Origin: an uncultured Saprospiraceae bacterium
GTDB lineage: Bacteria; Bacteroidota; Bacteroidia; Chitinophagales; Saprospiraceae
DNA: 41,091 nucleotides
Direction: 5' to 3'
Assembly (NCBI GenBank): GCA_937929945.1
Contig: CALFUK010000135.1
Location: 1-41,091, forward strand
Shown here: positions 21,815 to 30,567 of the stretch, piece after piece
Layout of the letters: each line of letters opens with the position of its first letter
How positions within the stretch are numbered: the stretch's first letter is position 1
The notes under the pieces: generated by a model
Told to the model about the DNA's origin: nothing
What the model saw: the letters and a program-made list of their open reading frames with translations, nothing else
Database searches by the model: none
Program-made: the position numbers and the translations under genes

Positions 21815-24800
21815 ATGACCACTAAAATATACCAACAGATACGTTTCTTAGTCTTCATATATCTATACACATTTCTTTCTACCAGTATTTGGGCTCAAGC
21901 AGATACTAATCAAGATCTCCCGGTGGCCCTATGCATTGAGCGGATCAGTGTTGATGTATCACAGCCAGTATTGAATGCTCGAGATATTGATGAAGGTTCA
22001 TATGACAATCAGACTGCGGCCGAAAGTCTTGAATTTTCAATAGCGCGAACAGGTGAAGACATCTATGGCCCCGACAGTGATCTTTATGGAACACAGACTG
22101 AAATTATATTTACGGCTGAGGATGTCTGTAATAGAGTCTTGGTAACTCTGGCAATCTTTGATCAAGATGGAAATTCTAATATCTGTCTGTCAGAAGTCTC
22201 TGTCACAAGTCCTCTTTCATTCTGTGCATTTGACAGTGATCCTATATGTATAAATCAAAGCTTTTTCGTCAGCCCTGGCGATGATATTCTTGTCTCTGCC
22301 CAAGACTTGAATTTTGATAAAGATGCAGAATACTTACTAGACATAGAAGGGCTTGATAACTCCCAGAGTGGAATAGACTTCGCTTTCTTCTCATCCGATG
22401 ATATCGGAACCTATACTTACACATTAACGACTATTGGTAGTTCCACTAAGTGCACAGGCACCATTGAAATAAAAGAGGGATGTGCAGGTGATAATTGTCC
22501 TAACAGCATAGTAATCGAAGATAAAACGGTCCAGTCTGGCGAAGACTTCTGCCTGTCCGTCACAGCTGAGATAAAGGATGGTTTAGGCGCTCTACAGACT
22601 GGAATCAAATGGAATCCAGCACACCTGACTTTCATAAGACTTGATGATGTAAATGTACCAGGAATCAAAATAGGTAATCCGGACCAACAAGCTGGTCATG
22701 TGCCATTCACTTACCTGGATAATAATCCAGTTCTAAAAGTGACTGACATATCATTTAATCTTTGCTTTAGCGCACGAGATGTTGACAATGTCAGAACAGA
22801 GGTAAAGCTTGCAAGTATACCTGGATTGCCATTTGAGGCTACCAGTACTCAGGCTGAATTGATAAATATATCGATCGATCAAGGAGTGGTCATTATTGGC
22901 GACCCCGCGCTGACAGAACCTTTGTGCAACATTAGTATCCTTTGTACTGATGCTATGATTAACTGTTCTGACATGACTCAAGAGTTCCCACTACCCCAGA
23001 TCACCTTCCAAGATAATTGTACTTCAGACAGTGCCATCGTAGAAGAGCTGAGAAGAACCGGAAAGGTGAATGATTGTAACGCGGGAGAGCTATTCATCGA
23101 ATACTTCGTAGATCTTGACAGCTCTAACTCCCTCTCCAGCGATGAACCCTTTTGCAAATCAACCATCACGGTCAATCAGGATGAAGTATTTGATCCAACG
23201 AAGATCAAATGGCCTGCATCTCTGACAGGCGAGACAGTCACTGGCCAAAGAATAAATGCAGATGGCAGTATCGATGATAACGTAGAAATAGAACTACCAT
23301 CCTCTTTGTCGTGCTTAGATACAGATGAGGCAGTAGCTCCCGTCTGGTGTCAGCAGGAATGTGGCTTGGTCGCATATACATATGAAGACGAAATATTTAT
23401 GGCAGAAGCCGGAGGTATCCCTTCCATTATAAGAACTCATACTCTCATTAGCTGGTGCGAATATGATACACTAGTAGATATGATAGAAGCCTCAGAGGAA
23501 GTCAGCTATGTGCAAGATTTGAATGCGACTGGCGATGAGTCGTGCAATATTAGTGAAGAGAGTAAACCTGAAATTTATGCTACCTATATTAACAATGACG
23601 TAAAAGGTATTTATTCACACGTACAAACCATCCAAATAAAGGACACAAGAGCCCCAACCATCATAGAAGAAACAGGCATAATACCAGAAGTCTCAGTGTT
23701 TGACATACCCGAGAGGACCGTCCTTTCGCTGAGAGCAAATGACTCTTGCCTAAATTCTACACCCCTGATTGAAAAGTTGATCTGGAATGTTGACATTGTG
23801 CGATTACTTAGTACGGAAGAAGAAGTAAGTGACATCAACCCCATAACTAAAAAAGGGCCATCTATAACATTATCAAAAAAAGATTTTCCATTCACGAATA
23901 CAACCGAAGCATACAAAGTCATTGTCGCAGTGACTGATGTATTTGGCAATATAAGCCAAGTAAATTTCTTGGTTATAGTCATTTCTAATACGGTGTGCTG
24001 GTCATACGATCAAAGACAGTGTAACGCTGATGACTTTGCTGGTTCGATTGATGCTACTGCCTCAGCTAAGGATATGGCGGAAGCAATGAAGACATACTTA
24101 GAGTCCATATCAATCCCAACTGTCTCTGTGACAGTCGAAAAAGACTTTAATCAAAATGTCTGTGAAGCATGTACCACCTGCCCCATGTCACACAGATTCT
24201 TTATCCAATTGTTTAACGAGGATGATCTGGAAAAATTAGAAAATCTGGCGCTCCTCAATTTAAGACCATCAGCGTGTGAGGGTCTCAGCAGGCCAGAAGT
24301 AAGCAATGACGCTACAGCAATCACAGTGCATCCTATTTCAGATAAAATAAATACCATAGCTTCATTTGTCGTGAATGGTGTAGAAGCATCTTTTATCGGC
24401 AACTCAGTCTTCAGCGTTCCTAATACGGCAATCACTGCGAATAGTAATGTATTACAATTCAACCAATCACCAGGCAACCTGCTCAATGGCATCTCTACCT
24501 TCGACATCATACTCTTACAAAAAATGCTATTAGGGATTGATGACATAGAAATGAGCAGGGCCATCGCAGGGGATGTAGATAAATCAGGTGATATTACATT
24601 TACGAAAGATGTAGTACTGATGAAACGGTTGATTTTCGGCATAGAAACAGAGATCAGTGGAGGTCATTATTTCATTACTTCTCGCGCTGAGGACTACTCA
24701 GATTTCAATGCTTTTGACTTTGAAAATAATTTCGACCAATACACATTCGACCAATCAGAAATTGATTCTGTCAATGGAATCGAACTTGACATTCATAAAT

Positions 24801-25483
24801 ATGGCGATTTGAATGAAAATTTCACCATCACCAGAAGTAATGAAGTAGCAAAGATTAGCGCTGAGAATAGAAGCTTGTCTCAAGGAGAACTCAGCTCCAT
24901 AGAAATCAGTTTAGCTTCGTCAGAATTAAAGCCTTATATCGGCCTCCAATTCGGACTAACTCTTGATGGTATGGAAATCATTGACATCATACACGAGTAT
25001 GGAAGTGATCTCTCTCATCTCATCTCTGATGACAGAGGCGGAATTAAGCTCATAGCAAACAGCAGAGAGTTAATATCGCGAGAGACCTTCAATATCACCT
25101 TGAAAGTCAAAGCCAAGCAAGCAGGTCAATTAAAGAACATGCTAGCCATAGATACATCATTTGATCAAGAATACATTAGCTCTGATTTAGATGTATTAGG
25201 CATTGAATTAGATTTTGAAAATCAAACTGACTCCAGCATTATCATAGAAAATATAGAGTCTATCCGTGCTTATCCGAATCCTGCAAAAGAAGGATTTACA
25301 ATATCAGTACCAGAAAGCATGATAGGTCAAAAAATGGAAATATATAATACCACTGGACAATTAGAACTGAGACAGACTATTGAGTCTCTCCATACAGTGA
25401 TAGATAGATCAGTCATTAGATCAAAAGGACTGAAGGTCATTAAAATCAGCCATGATCATTTTGTGAAAGTGACACTATTATAA
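21815..25483 (+). CDS. Large secreted protein with HYR-like, two cohesin-like and one dockerin-like module and T9SS domain
   Basis: 1222 residues from the ATG at 21815, which gives MTTKIYQQIRFLVF...SIWAQ as signal peptide; an ATG at 21785 is the alternative. An HYR-like module at about 30-130 (D.DEGSYDN, D.DGNSN.C) is followed by a cohesin-like beta-sandwich (about 232-365). A cysteine-rich module (about 369-615, FDPTKIKWP, PVWCQQECGLV) is shared with the 7995 protein. A dockerin-like loop (GDVDKSGDITFTKD, about 918), a second cohesin-like domain (about 1016-1140) and a type A T9SS sorting domain (YPNPA..., about 1149-1222) complete it. It lies 34 bases after the barrel regulator and is probably its operon partner or target. 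Ligand unknown. Confidence 0.82.
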   Translation: MTTKIYQQIRFLVFIYLYTFLSTSIWAQADTNQDLPVALCIERISVDVSQPVLNARDIDEGSYDNQTAAESLEFSIARTGEDIYGPDSDLYGTQTEIIFTAEDVCNRVLVTLAIFDQDGNSNICLSEVSVTSPLSFCAFDSDPICINQSFFVSPGDDILVSAQDLNFDKDAEYLLDIEGLDNSQSGIDFAFFSSDDIGTYTYTLTTIGSSTKCTGTIEIKEGCAGDNCPNSIVIEDKTVQSGEDFCLSVTAEIKDGLGALQTGIKWNPAHLTFIRLDDVNVPGIKIGNPDQQAGHVPFTYLDNNPVLKVTDISFNLCFSARDVDNVRTEVKLASIPGLPFEATSTQAELINISIDQGVVIIGDPALTEPLCNISILCTDAMINCSDMTQEFPLPQITFQDNCTSDSAIVEELRRTGKVNDCNAGELFIEYFVDLDSSNSLSSDEPFCKSTITVNQDEVFDPTKIKWPASLTGETVTGQRINADGSIDDNVEIELPSSLSCLDTDEAVAPVWCQQECGLVAYTYEDEIFMAEAGGIPSIIRTHTLISWCEYDTLVDMIEASEEVSYVQDLNATGDESCNISEESKPEIYATYINNDVKGIYSHVQTIQIKDTRAPTIIEETGIIPEVSVFDIPERTVLSLRANDSCLNSTPLIEKLIWNVDIVRLLSTEEEVSDINPITKKGPSITLSKKDFPFTNTTEAYKVIVAVTDVFGNISQVNFLVIVISNTVCWSYDQRQCNADDFAGSIDATASAKDMAEAMKTYLESISIPTVSVTVEKDFNQNVCEACTTCPMSHRFFIQLFNEDDLEKLENLALLNLRPSACEGLSRPEVSNDATAITVHPISDKINTIASFVVNGVEASFIGNSVFSVPNTAITANSNVLQFNQSPGNLLNGISTFDIILLQKMLLGIDDIEMSRAIAGDVDKSGDITFTKDVVLMKRLIFGIETEISGGHYFITSRAEDYSDFNAFDFENNFDQYTFDQSEIDSVNGIELDIHKYGDLNENFTITRSNEVAKISAENRSLSQGELSSIEISLASSELKPYIGLQFGLTLDGMEIIDIIHEYGSDLSHLISDDRGGIKLIANSRELISRETFNITLKVKAKQAGQLKNMLAIDTSFDQEYISSDLDVLGIELDFENQTDSSIIIENIESIRAYPNPAKEGFTISVPESMIGQKMEIYNTTGQLELRQTIESLHTVIDRSVIRSKGLKVIKISHDHFVKVTLL

Positions 25484-25540
25484 AAATCATCTAATCTAGT
25501 TTTTTTGCGCAATTGAATTATAATGCCCCTAATACTTTTC

Positions 25541-25570
25541 AAGGGCTCGCAGTGATGCGGGCCTTTTTTA
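25541..25570 (+). terminator. Rho-independent terminator of the lipoprotein-sigma-barrel-surface protein unit
   Basis: An 11-bp stem with two G-T pairs (AAGGGCTCGCA / TGCGGGCCTTT, GTGA loop) is followed by a T tract, 57 bases after the stop codon at 25483. Confidence 0.8.
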
Positions 25571-25576
25571 AGTCCC

Positions 25577-25909
25577 TCAGTAGCGCAAAATATCTCCCAA
25601 TGTCGACTTAATGACTTCCAGTTCTTCTTCGCTGATCATCCCTTTTCGTTTATGCAGCCTATCCTTAGAGATGGATTTTATATGAAATGTCAATATCTCA
25701 GATTCTTTTGTTAGTCCATTCTCCTCTGATGGTTGCAAAATCACATTGCCTTTGTATCCCTTAATTTTGCTGGTGAGCGGACAGGCTATTACGACTGCCA
25801 GATGAGTATTGAGTAGATTACCACTGATGATGACTACAGGCCTGACACCTGCTTGCTCACTTCTTTTGGTAGAATTGAGATTAGTCAGCCATATTTCTCG
25901 TTGCTTCAT
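25577..25909 (-). CDS. MazF/PemK-family endoribonuclease toxin
   Basis: 110 residues, the normal MazF length. The family landmarks are in order: KQREIWLTNL at the N-terminus, SEQAGVRPVVIIS (the conserved G..RP..(V/I)(V/I)S strand), and ACPLTSKIKGY with the active-site region Thr/Ser. The C-terminal half has ILTFHIKSISKDRL. MazF toxins cleave mRNA at short sequences and stop growth. The ribbon-helix-helix gene 41 bases upstream on the same strand fits the antitoxin-first order of such loci. Activity is inferred. Confidence 0.9.
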   Translation of the reverse strand: MKQREIWLTNLNSTKRSEQAGVRPVVIISGNLLNTHLAVVIACPLTSKIKGYKGNVILQPSEENGLTKESEILTFHIKSISKDRLHKRKGMISEEELEVIKSTLGDILRY

Positions 25910-25950
25910 TTCAGCTCCGTATCAATGAGCTGATCAAGATATCCACCCAT

Positions 25951-26148
25951 CTATTCCTCTGCTACCATCATAACGTCTTGATCCTGACCTGCCATCTGGT
26001 ACGACCTGGCATATTCAGCTTTCTTTAGATGATCGAGATAAAGGCGCAGTGCAGTCTCTATAAATTTATTTTTGGGCAAATTCATCTTCTTTGAATACTC
26101 AGAGAGCTGAGCGACGAGGGCGTCTGGAAGCGAAGTCGTAATCGTCAT
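25951..26148 (-). CDS. Ribbon-helix-helix antitoxin partner of MazF
   Basis: 65 residues from the ATG at 26148; an open frame running back to 26235 gives a leader with no family resemblance. MTITTSLPDALVAQLSEYSK followed by KNKFIETALRLYLDHL is a classic ribbon-helix-helix DNA-binding fold (strand, then two helices). The C-terminal tail (QMAGQDQDVMMVAEE) is acidic and probably wraps the toxin. The upstream 140 bases are AT-rich and should contain the autoregulated promoter. Confidence 0.83.
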   Translation of the reverse strand: MTITTSLPDALVAQLSEYSKKMNLPKNKFIETALRLYLDHLKKAEYARSYQMAGQDQDVMMVAEE

Positions 26149-26244
26149 AAGTATATTATTTATTTCTGAATTATATATATAAAAATCATACTTTTCATTA
26201 TTGCAAATCATAGTCAAACATCGAACCTTATCCACTAAGTTACG

Positions 26245-26277
26245 TTTGGATTAGGTCAAGATAAATGATTACTTTTC
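26245..26277 (+). promoter_or_regulatory. Candidate Bacteroidota-type promoter of uvrA
   Basis: TTTG at 26245-26248 is followed after 21 bases by TACTTTTC (26270-26277), one base away from TAnnTTTG. The ATG at 26292 is only 14 bases further, so the leader would be very short. No LexA-like palindrome was recognised here. Confidence 0.5.
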
Positions 26278-26291
26278 GCCATATTTAGCCT

Positions 26292-29123
26292 ATGCCAAAC
26301 TTAGACCAAGATTATATAGAAGTCATCGGTGCTCGTGAGAATAATCTGAAAGATATTTCACTGCGCATCCCCAGAAATAAGCTGGTCGTCATCACTGGCA
26401 TCAGCGGCAGCGGGAAGTCCTCTCTGGCATTTGACACCATCTATGCTGAGGGCCAGCGGCGCTATATCGAGACATTCTCATCATATGCACGCCAGTTTCT
26501 AGGTAAGATGGACCGGCCAGAGGTAGAAGAGATCACGGGCCTCAGCCCCGTCATATCCATAGAGCAGAAGACCACTGGCTGGAACCCCAGATCCACTGTG
26601 GGTACCACCACCGAGCTATATGATTTCTTACGACTGCTCTTTGCCAGAGCCAGTGACGCATACAGTATTGCCACGGGTAAGAAGATGGTGAAGTACACCG
26701 AAGATCAGCTGAATGATCACATCATGAAGCAATTCAATAAAAAGAAGATCATCATCCTCGCACCTCTGGTCAGATCCAGAAAAGGACACTACCGAGAGCT
26801 GTTCGAACAGATCAGAAAGAAGGGCTATACCAAGGTGAGAATAGACGGTGAAATCAAAGACCTAAAGCCTGGCATGATGGTGGATCGCTACAAGATTCAC
26901 GACATCGAAGTGGTCATAGACCGCATCAAAATAGACAAGGAAAAGCGGGAGCGACTGGCGGCCTCCATCGATACCGCCATGGACATGGGCAATGACCTGA
27001 TCTTAGTCATCGAGGCAGACTCCGATAAGGTATTCCCGTTCAGTAAAAAGCTGATGTGTCCAGACTCAGGCATCTCATATGAGATACCATCGCCTAATTC
27101 ATTCTCCTTTAACTCACCCTATGGCACCTGCCCATCTTGTAGAGGACTGGGTAAAAAGCATGAAGTAGACCTGGACAAGCTAATCCCAGATGACACAAAA
27201 TCAATAAATGACACTGGCATCGCCGCCTTCGGAGAAGTCAGAGATAATACCACCTTCAAGCAGCTCAGGGAGATTGCAAAAAAATATAAATTCACTTTCT
27301 CCACGCCTATAAAAAAAATACCTAAGAAAGCCTTAGACATCATCTTACTTGGTGGAGGCGAGAGCGTATCAAAATCATCAAAATACGCTGTACATGATCA
27401 GGTGTATGATCTGGCAGATAATGGTATCGTCAATATGCTCGGCCACTGGTATCGCAACTCCTCATCAGACCGCATCAGGAAGTGGGCAGAAGAATTCATG
27501 ACCATCGTAGACTGTCCAGAGTGCCAAGGCTATCGACTCAAAAAAGAATCACTACACTTTAAGATCGCTGACAAACACATCGGCGAGCTGAGCCACATGG
27601 ACCTCGACATCCTTTATAAATGGCTGGACGGCATTGAAAAAAAACTAAGTAAAACTCAAAAGGCGATCGCCAATGAAGTGCTCAAGGAGATTCGACTCAG
27701 GCTGGAATTCCTCTTGGAGGTCGGCTTAGATTATCTGAGCCTGGATCGGCCATCCAGAACACTCTCAGGTGGTGAAGCCCAGCGCACGAGACTGGCCACC
27801 CAGATCGGATCACAGCTCACAGGTATCACCTACATCATGGATGAGCCCAGCATCGGCCTGCACCAGCGAGATAATCATAAACTGATCGACTCACTAAAGA
27901 ATCTGGCAGCCATAGGCAACACGGTCATCGTGGTAGAACACGATAAGGACATCATGCTGGCATCTGACTACCTCATAGATCTAGGACCAGGAGCGGGTAA
28001 GCACGGAGGAGAGCTCGTGAATCAAGGTACACCGAAGTCCTTCAAAAAGACCAAGGGCCTCACGGCTGACTACCTCAGTGACCAAAAACGCATCGAGATT
28101 CCGAAAAAAAGAAGAAAAGGCAATGGTGAGAAAATCACCTTACTGGGGGCTACGGGTCACAACCTAAAAGACATCGATCTGACCATTCCGCTCGGTACCT
28201 TTACCTGTGTCACTGGTGTGTCAGGCAGTGGTAAATCCTCACTGATCAATCAGACTCTCTACCCCATCCTCCGAAGACACTTCTACAACAGCACGCAGAA
28301 GCCACTACCCTTCGTCAGGATGAAAGGCCTGGGCCATCTAGATAAAGTCATCGAGATAGATCAGGCGCCAATCGGCCGCACGCCTCGGTCCAACCCTGCC
28401 ACCTATACTGGCCTCTTCACGCCTATCAGAAAGCTATTCACTGATATGCCTGAATCAAAAATCAGAGGCTATAAGATGGGGCGCTTCTCATTCAATGTGA
28501 AAGGAGGCAGATGCGAAACCTGCGAAGGCGGAGGTAAGCGAGTCATCGAGATGAACTTCTTACCTGATGTCTACGTCGACTGTGAGACCTGCCTGGGCAA
28601 GCGCTATAATCGCGAGACCTTAGAAATACTATTCAAAGGGAAGTCCATCTCTGATGTACTAGACATGACGGTAGAAGAGGCCGTAGAATTCTTCAAGGCT
28701 GTGCCGTCCATCTACCGCAAACTCAAGACCCTCAATGAGGTAGGCCTCGGCTACATCACGCTGGGCCAGCAGGCCACCACTCTCTCAGGTGGAGAAGCTC
28801 AGCGGGTGAAGCTGGCAGAAGAGCTATCCAAGAAGGATACAGGCAATACCCTCTACATACTGGATGAGCCCACCACGGGGCTGCACTTCGAAGATGTACA
28901 GCATCTGATAGATGTGCTCAATCGGCTCACGGATAAAGGCAATACAATCATCGTGATAGAACATAATCTGGACATGGTCAAAGTCGCGGATCACATCGTG
29001 GACATTGGGCCAGAGGGCGGCAGTAAGGGCGGGCACATCGTCTTCGAAGGCACACCAGAGAAAATCATTAAAAACAAGAAGAGTCACACGGGTAAATACC
29101 TCAAAATGGAGATGCTTGGCTAA
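26292..29123 (+). CDS. uvrA: Excinuclease ABC subunit A (UvrA)
   Basis: 943 residues, the usual length. UvrA is the damage-recognition ATPase of nucleotide excision repair and loads UvrB on DNA. Both ABC ATPase modules are complete: Walker A GISGSGKS (36-43) and GVSGSGKS (642-649); signature LSGGEAQR at 491-498 and 831-838; and DEPSIGLH and DEPTTGLH after them. Zinc-module cysteines are seen as CPSCRGLG with CPECQGYRLKKESL in the first half and CETCEGGGKRVIEMNFLPD with CETCLGKRYN in the second. It is monocistronic here, with its own promoter candidate. Confidence 0.98.
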   Translation: MPNLDQDYIEVIGARENNLKDISLRIPRNKLVVITGISGSGKSSLAFDTIYAEGQRRYIETFSSYARQFLGKMDRPEVEEITGLSPVISIEQKTTGWNPRSTVGTTTELYDFLRLLFARASDAYSIATGKKMVKYTEDQLNDHIMKQFNKKKIIILAPLVRSRKGHYRELFEQIRKKGYTKVRIDGEIKDLKPGMMVDRYKIHDIEVVIDRIKIDKEKRERLAASIDTAMDMGNDLILVIEADSDKVFPFSKKLMCPDSGISYEIPSPNSFSFNSPYGTCPSCRGLGKKHEVDLDKLIPDDTKSINDTGIAAFGEVRDNTTFKQLREIAKKYKFTFSTPIKKIPKKALDIILLGGGESVSKSSKYAVHDQVYDLADNGIVNMLGHWYRNSSSDRIRKWAEEFMTIVDCPECQGYRLKKESLHFKIADKHIGELSHMDLDILYKWLDGIEKKLSKTQKAIANEVLKEIRLRLEFLLEVGLDYLSLDRPSRTLSGGEAQRTRLATQIGSQLTGITYIMDEPSIGLHQRDNHKLIDSLKNLAAIGNTVIVVEHDKDIMLASDYLIDLGPGAGKHGGELVNQGTPKSFKKTKGLTADYLSDQKRIEIPKKRRKGNGEKITLLGATGHNLKDIDLTIPLGTFTCVTGVSGSGKSSLINQTLYPILRRHFYNSTQKPLPFVRMKGLGHLDKVIEIDQAPIGRTPRSNPATYTGLFTPIRKLFTDMPESKIRGYKMGRFSFNVKGGRCETCEGGGKRVIEMNFLPDVYVDCETCLGKRYNRETLEILFKGKSISDVLDMTVEEAVEFFKAVPSIYRKLKTLNEVGLGYITLGQQATTLSGGEAQRVKLAEELSKKDTGNTLYILDEPTTGLHFEDVQHLIDVLNRLTDKGNTIIVIEHNLDMVKVADHIVDIGPEGGSKGGHIVFEGTPEKIIKNKKSHTGKYLKMEMLG

Positions 29124-29156
29124 ACTAATGAAGTCTGTGAACCATAAATGCAGGCC

Positions 29157-29390
29157 ATGCGGCGAATAAACAACCTATTCGATGCATAAATTGCAGTGAA
29201 TACCCATAATAATCGCCGCATAAAATTCGTCGATTAGCTTACTTATTCGCCGCAGGAATGCCTCATGTGAGGAACTTTACAATCAGACACGATGGCAACA
29301 TCCAGCATATTCACATCATAATCTGCGGCGAATAATTTGATCTGAATATAATTAAGCTATATATTTACTGCATATTATGCGGCGATTAAA
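29157..29390. repeat. Five-copy 14-bp repeat cluster, candidate operator of the Fic gene
   Basis: Copies of (A/C)TGCGGCGA(A/T)TA(A/T)(N) occur at 29157-29170 (+, ATGCGGCGAATAAA), 29208-29221 (-, ATGCGGCGATTATT), 29242-29255 (-, CTGCGGCGAATAAG), 29323-29336 (+, CTGCGGCGAATAAT) and 29377-29390 (+, ATGCGGCGATTAAA). The last copy begins at the ATG of the Fic gene, so its first codons are part of the repeat. A weaker copy may lie at 29174-29187 (-). Spacing is irregular and orientation mixed, unlike a CRISPR array. Multiple sites for one DNA-binding protein is the simplest reading. Confidence 0.8.
29336..29367 (+). promoter_or_regulatory. Candidate promoter of the Fic gene, bracketed by repeat copies
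   Basis: TTTG at 29336-29339, a 20-base spacer, then TATATTTA (29360-29367), one base away from TAnnTTTG. Repeat copy 29323-29336 touches the -33 element and copy 29377-29390 covers the start codon. A protein bound to both would block transcription. The leader would be nearly absent. Confidence 0.55.
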
Positions 29391-30489
29391 AGGATTTATA
29401 TATTATCATGAAGACTGGCCTAAGTTCCAATGGGATGCTAATGCACTCATAACCAGCCTGGCAGAAGTGCGCCATCTGCAAGGAAAGCTGATCGGTAAAA
29501 TGCGAGCTCTCGGCTTCAACCTGCAGAACGAGGCCTACCTGTTGACGCTATCGCAGGACATCATCAAGTCCAGCGAAATAGAAGGTGAAATACTAGATAA
29601 TGAACAAGTGAGATCATCCATAGCGCGGCGTCTGGGTATGGACGTCTCTGGTCTCATAGATAGTGATAAAGATGTGGACGGTGTGGTGGACATGATGCTC
29701 GATGCCACAAAGCACCATCAACAAGCCCTCTCAGAAGATCGGCTCTTCGGATGGCATAGCTCTCTCTTTCCCGCCGGTAGAAGTGGAATGTACTCCATCA
29801 TCACAGGCGATTGGCGGGATGACTCCACAGGCCCTATGCAGGTAGTATCAGGAGCGATGGGAAAAGAAAAAGTACATTTCCAAGCGCCAGAAGCACAGCA
29901 TGTGCCCACAGAAATGGAGGCATTCTTCCAGTGGATCAACAGCGACAATAAAATGGACCTGGTACTACAGGCTGGCGTGGCTCACCTCTGGTTTGTGACG
30001 ATACACCCCTTCGAAGATGGAAATGGAAGGATAGCTCGTGCCATCACTGATATGCTGCTGTCAAGATCAGAGAATAGCAGTCAGCGCTTCTACAGCATGT
30101 CAGCACAAGTCAGAAAAGAAAGAAAGGCTTACTATGAGATATTAGAATATACTCAAAAGAGATCTGTGAATATCACGCCCTGGATGAGCTGGTTCTTAGA
30201 GACACTGAGGGATGCCATCATCGCTTCTGATGCAGTGATTGATAAGGTATTAGAAAAACATCAATTCTGGCTGGATCATCAAAATACAGTCCTCAATGAA
30301 CGCCAACTGAAGGTCATCAATCGGCTGCTGACTGACTTCAAAGGAAAACTGAATACCTCTAAATGGGCCAAAATGAATCAATGCTCTAAGGATACTGCAC
30401 TGCGCGACATCCAGGATCTGATGACAAAACAAATACTCAAAAAAGAAGCAGCAGGCGGCAGAAGCACGAATTATGAAATAATCACATAG
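29377..30489 (+). CDS. Fic-family protein (AMP-transferase fold) with N-terminal inhibitory helix and winged helix
   Basis: 370 residues. An N-terminal DUF4172-type region contains the autoinhibitory motif S65-x-x-x-E69-G70 (SSEIEG), which marks a class II Fic. The Fic core has HPFEDGNGRIAR with H210, D214, N216, R218 and R221, all catalytic or phosphate-binding residues kept. A winged helix-turn-helix closes the protein (about 308-370, LKVINRLLTDFKGKLNTSKWAKM and CSKDTALRDIQDL). Fic proteins usually transfer AMP from ATP to target hydroxyls; targets cannot be told here. The C-terminal DNA-binding domain and the repeat cluster across its promoter suggest autoregulation. No antitoxin gene is adjacent, consistent with inhibition in cis. 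Confidence 0.93.
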   Translation: MRRLKGFIYYHEDWPKFQWDANALITSLAEVRHLQGKLIGKMRALGFNLQNEAYLLTLSQDIIKSSEIEGEILDNEQVRSSIARRLGMDVSGLIDSDKDVDGVVDMMLDATKHHQQALSEDRLFGWHSSLFPAGRSGMYSIITGDWRDDSTGPMQVVSGAMGKEKVHFQAPEAQHVPTEMEAFFQWINSDNKMDLVLQAGVAHLWFVTIHPFEDGNGRIARAITDMLLSRSENSSQRFYSMSAQVRKERKAYYEILEYTQKRSVNITPWMSWFLETLRDAIIASDAVIDKVLEKHQFWLDHQNTVLNERQLKVINRLLTDFKGKLNTSKWAKMNQCSKDTALRDIQDLMTKQILKKEAAGGRSTNYEIIT

Positions 30490-30501
30490 CAATCAGAGAA
30501 A

Positions 30502-30519
30502 TTCAGAGTTCTATCTGAA
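30502..30519. repeat. Inverted repeat between fic and nadA
   Basis: TTCAGA-GTTCTA-TCTGAA, a 6-bp stem with a 6-base loop, 13 bases after the Fic stop codon. No T tract follows. It could be a weak 3' hairpin or an operator. Confidence 0.35.
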
Positions 30520-30539
30520 CGAGCAGCATAGAAAACAAG

Positions 30540-30554
30540 TTATAGTAGCTATAA
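30540..30554. repeat. Inverted repeat just before nadA
   Basis: TTATAG-TAG-CTATAA is a perfect 6-bp inverted repeat with a 3-base centre, ending 13 bases before the nadA ATG. Its position fits an operator or a hairpin over the ribosome-binding region. No known NAD regulator site was recognised. Confidence 0.35.
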
Positions 30555-30567
30555 AAACCACCATCAC

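Noticed and set aside
29157-29390. CRISPR-like array before fic
   Set aside because: Repeats are 14 bases, in mixed orientation, with uneven gaps from about 20 to 67 bases; they fit operator sites better.
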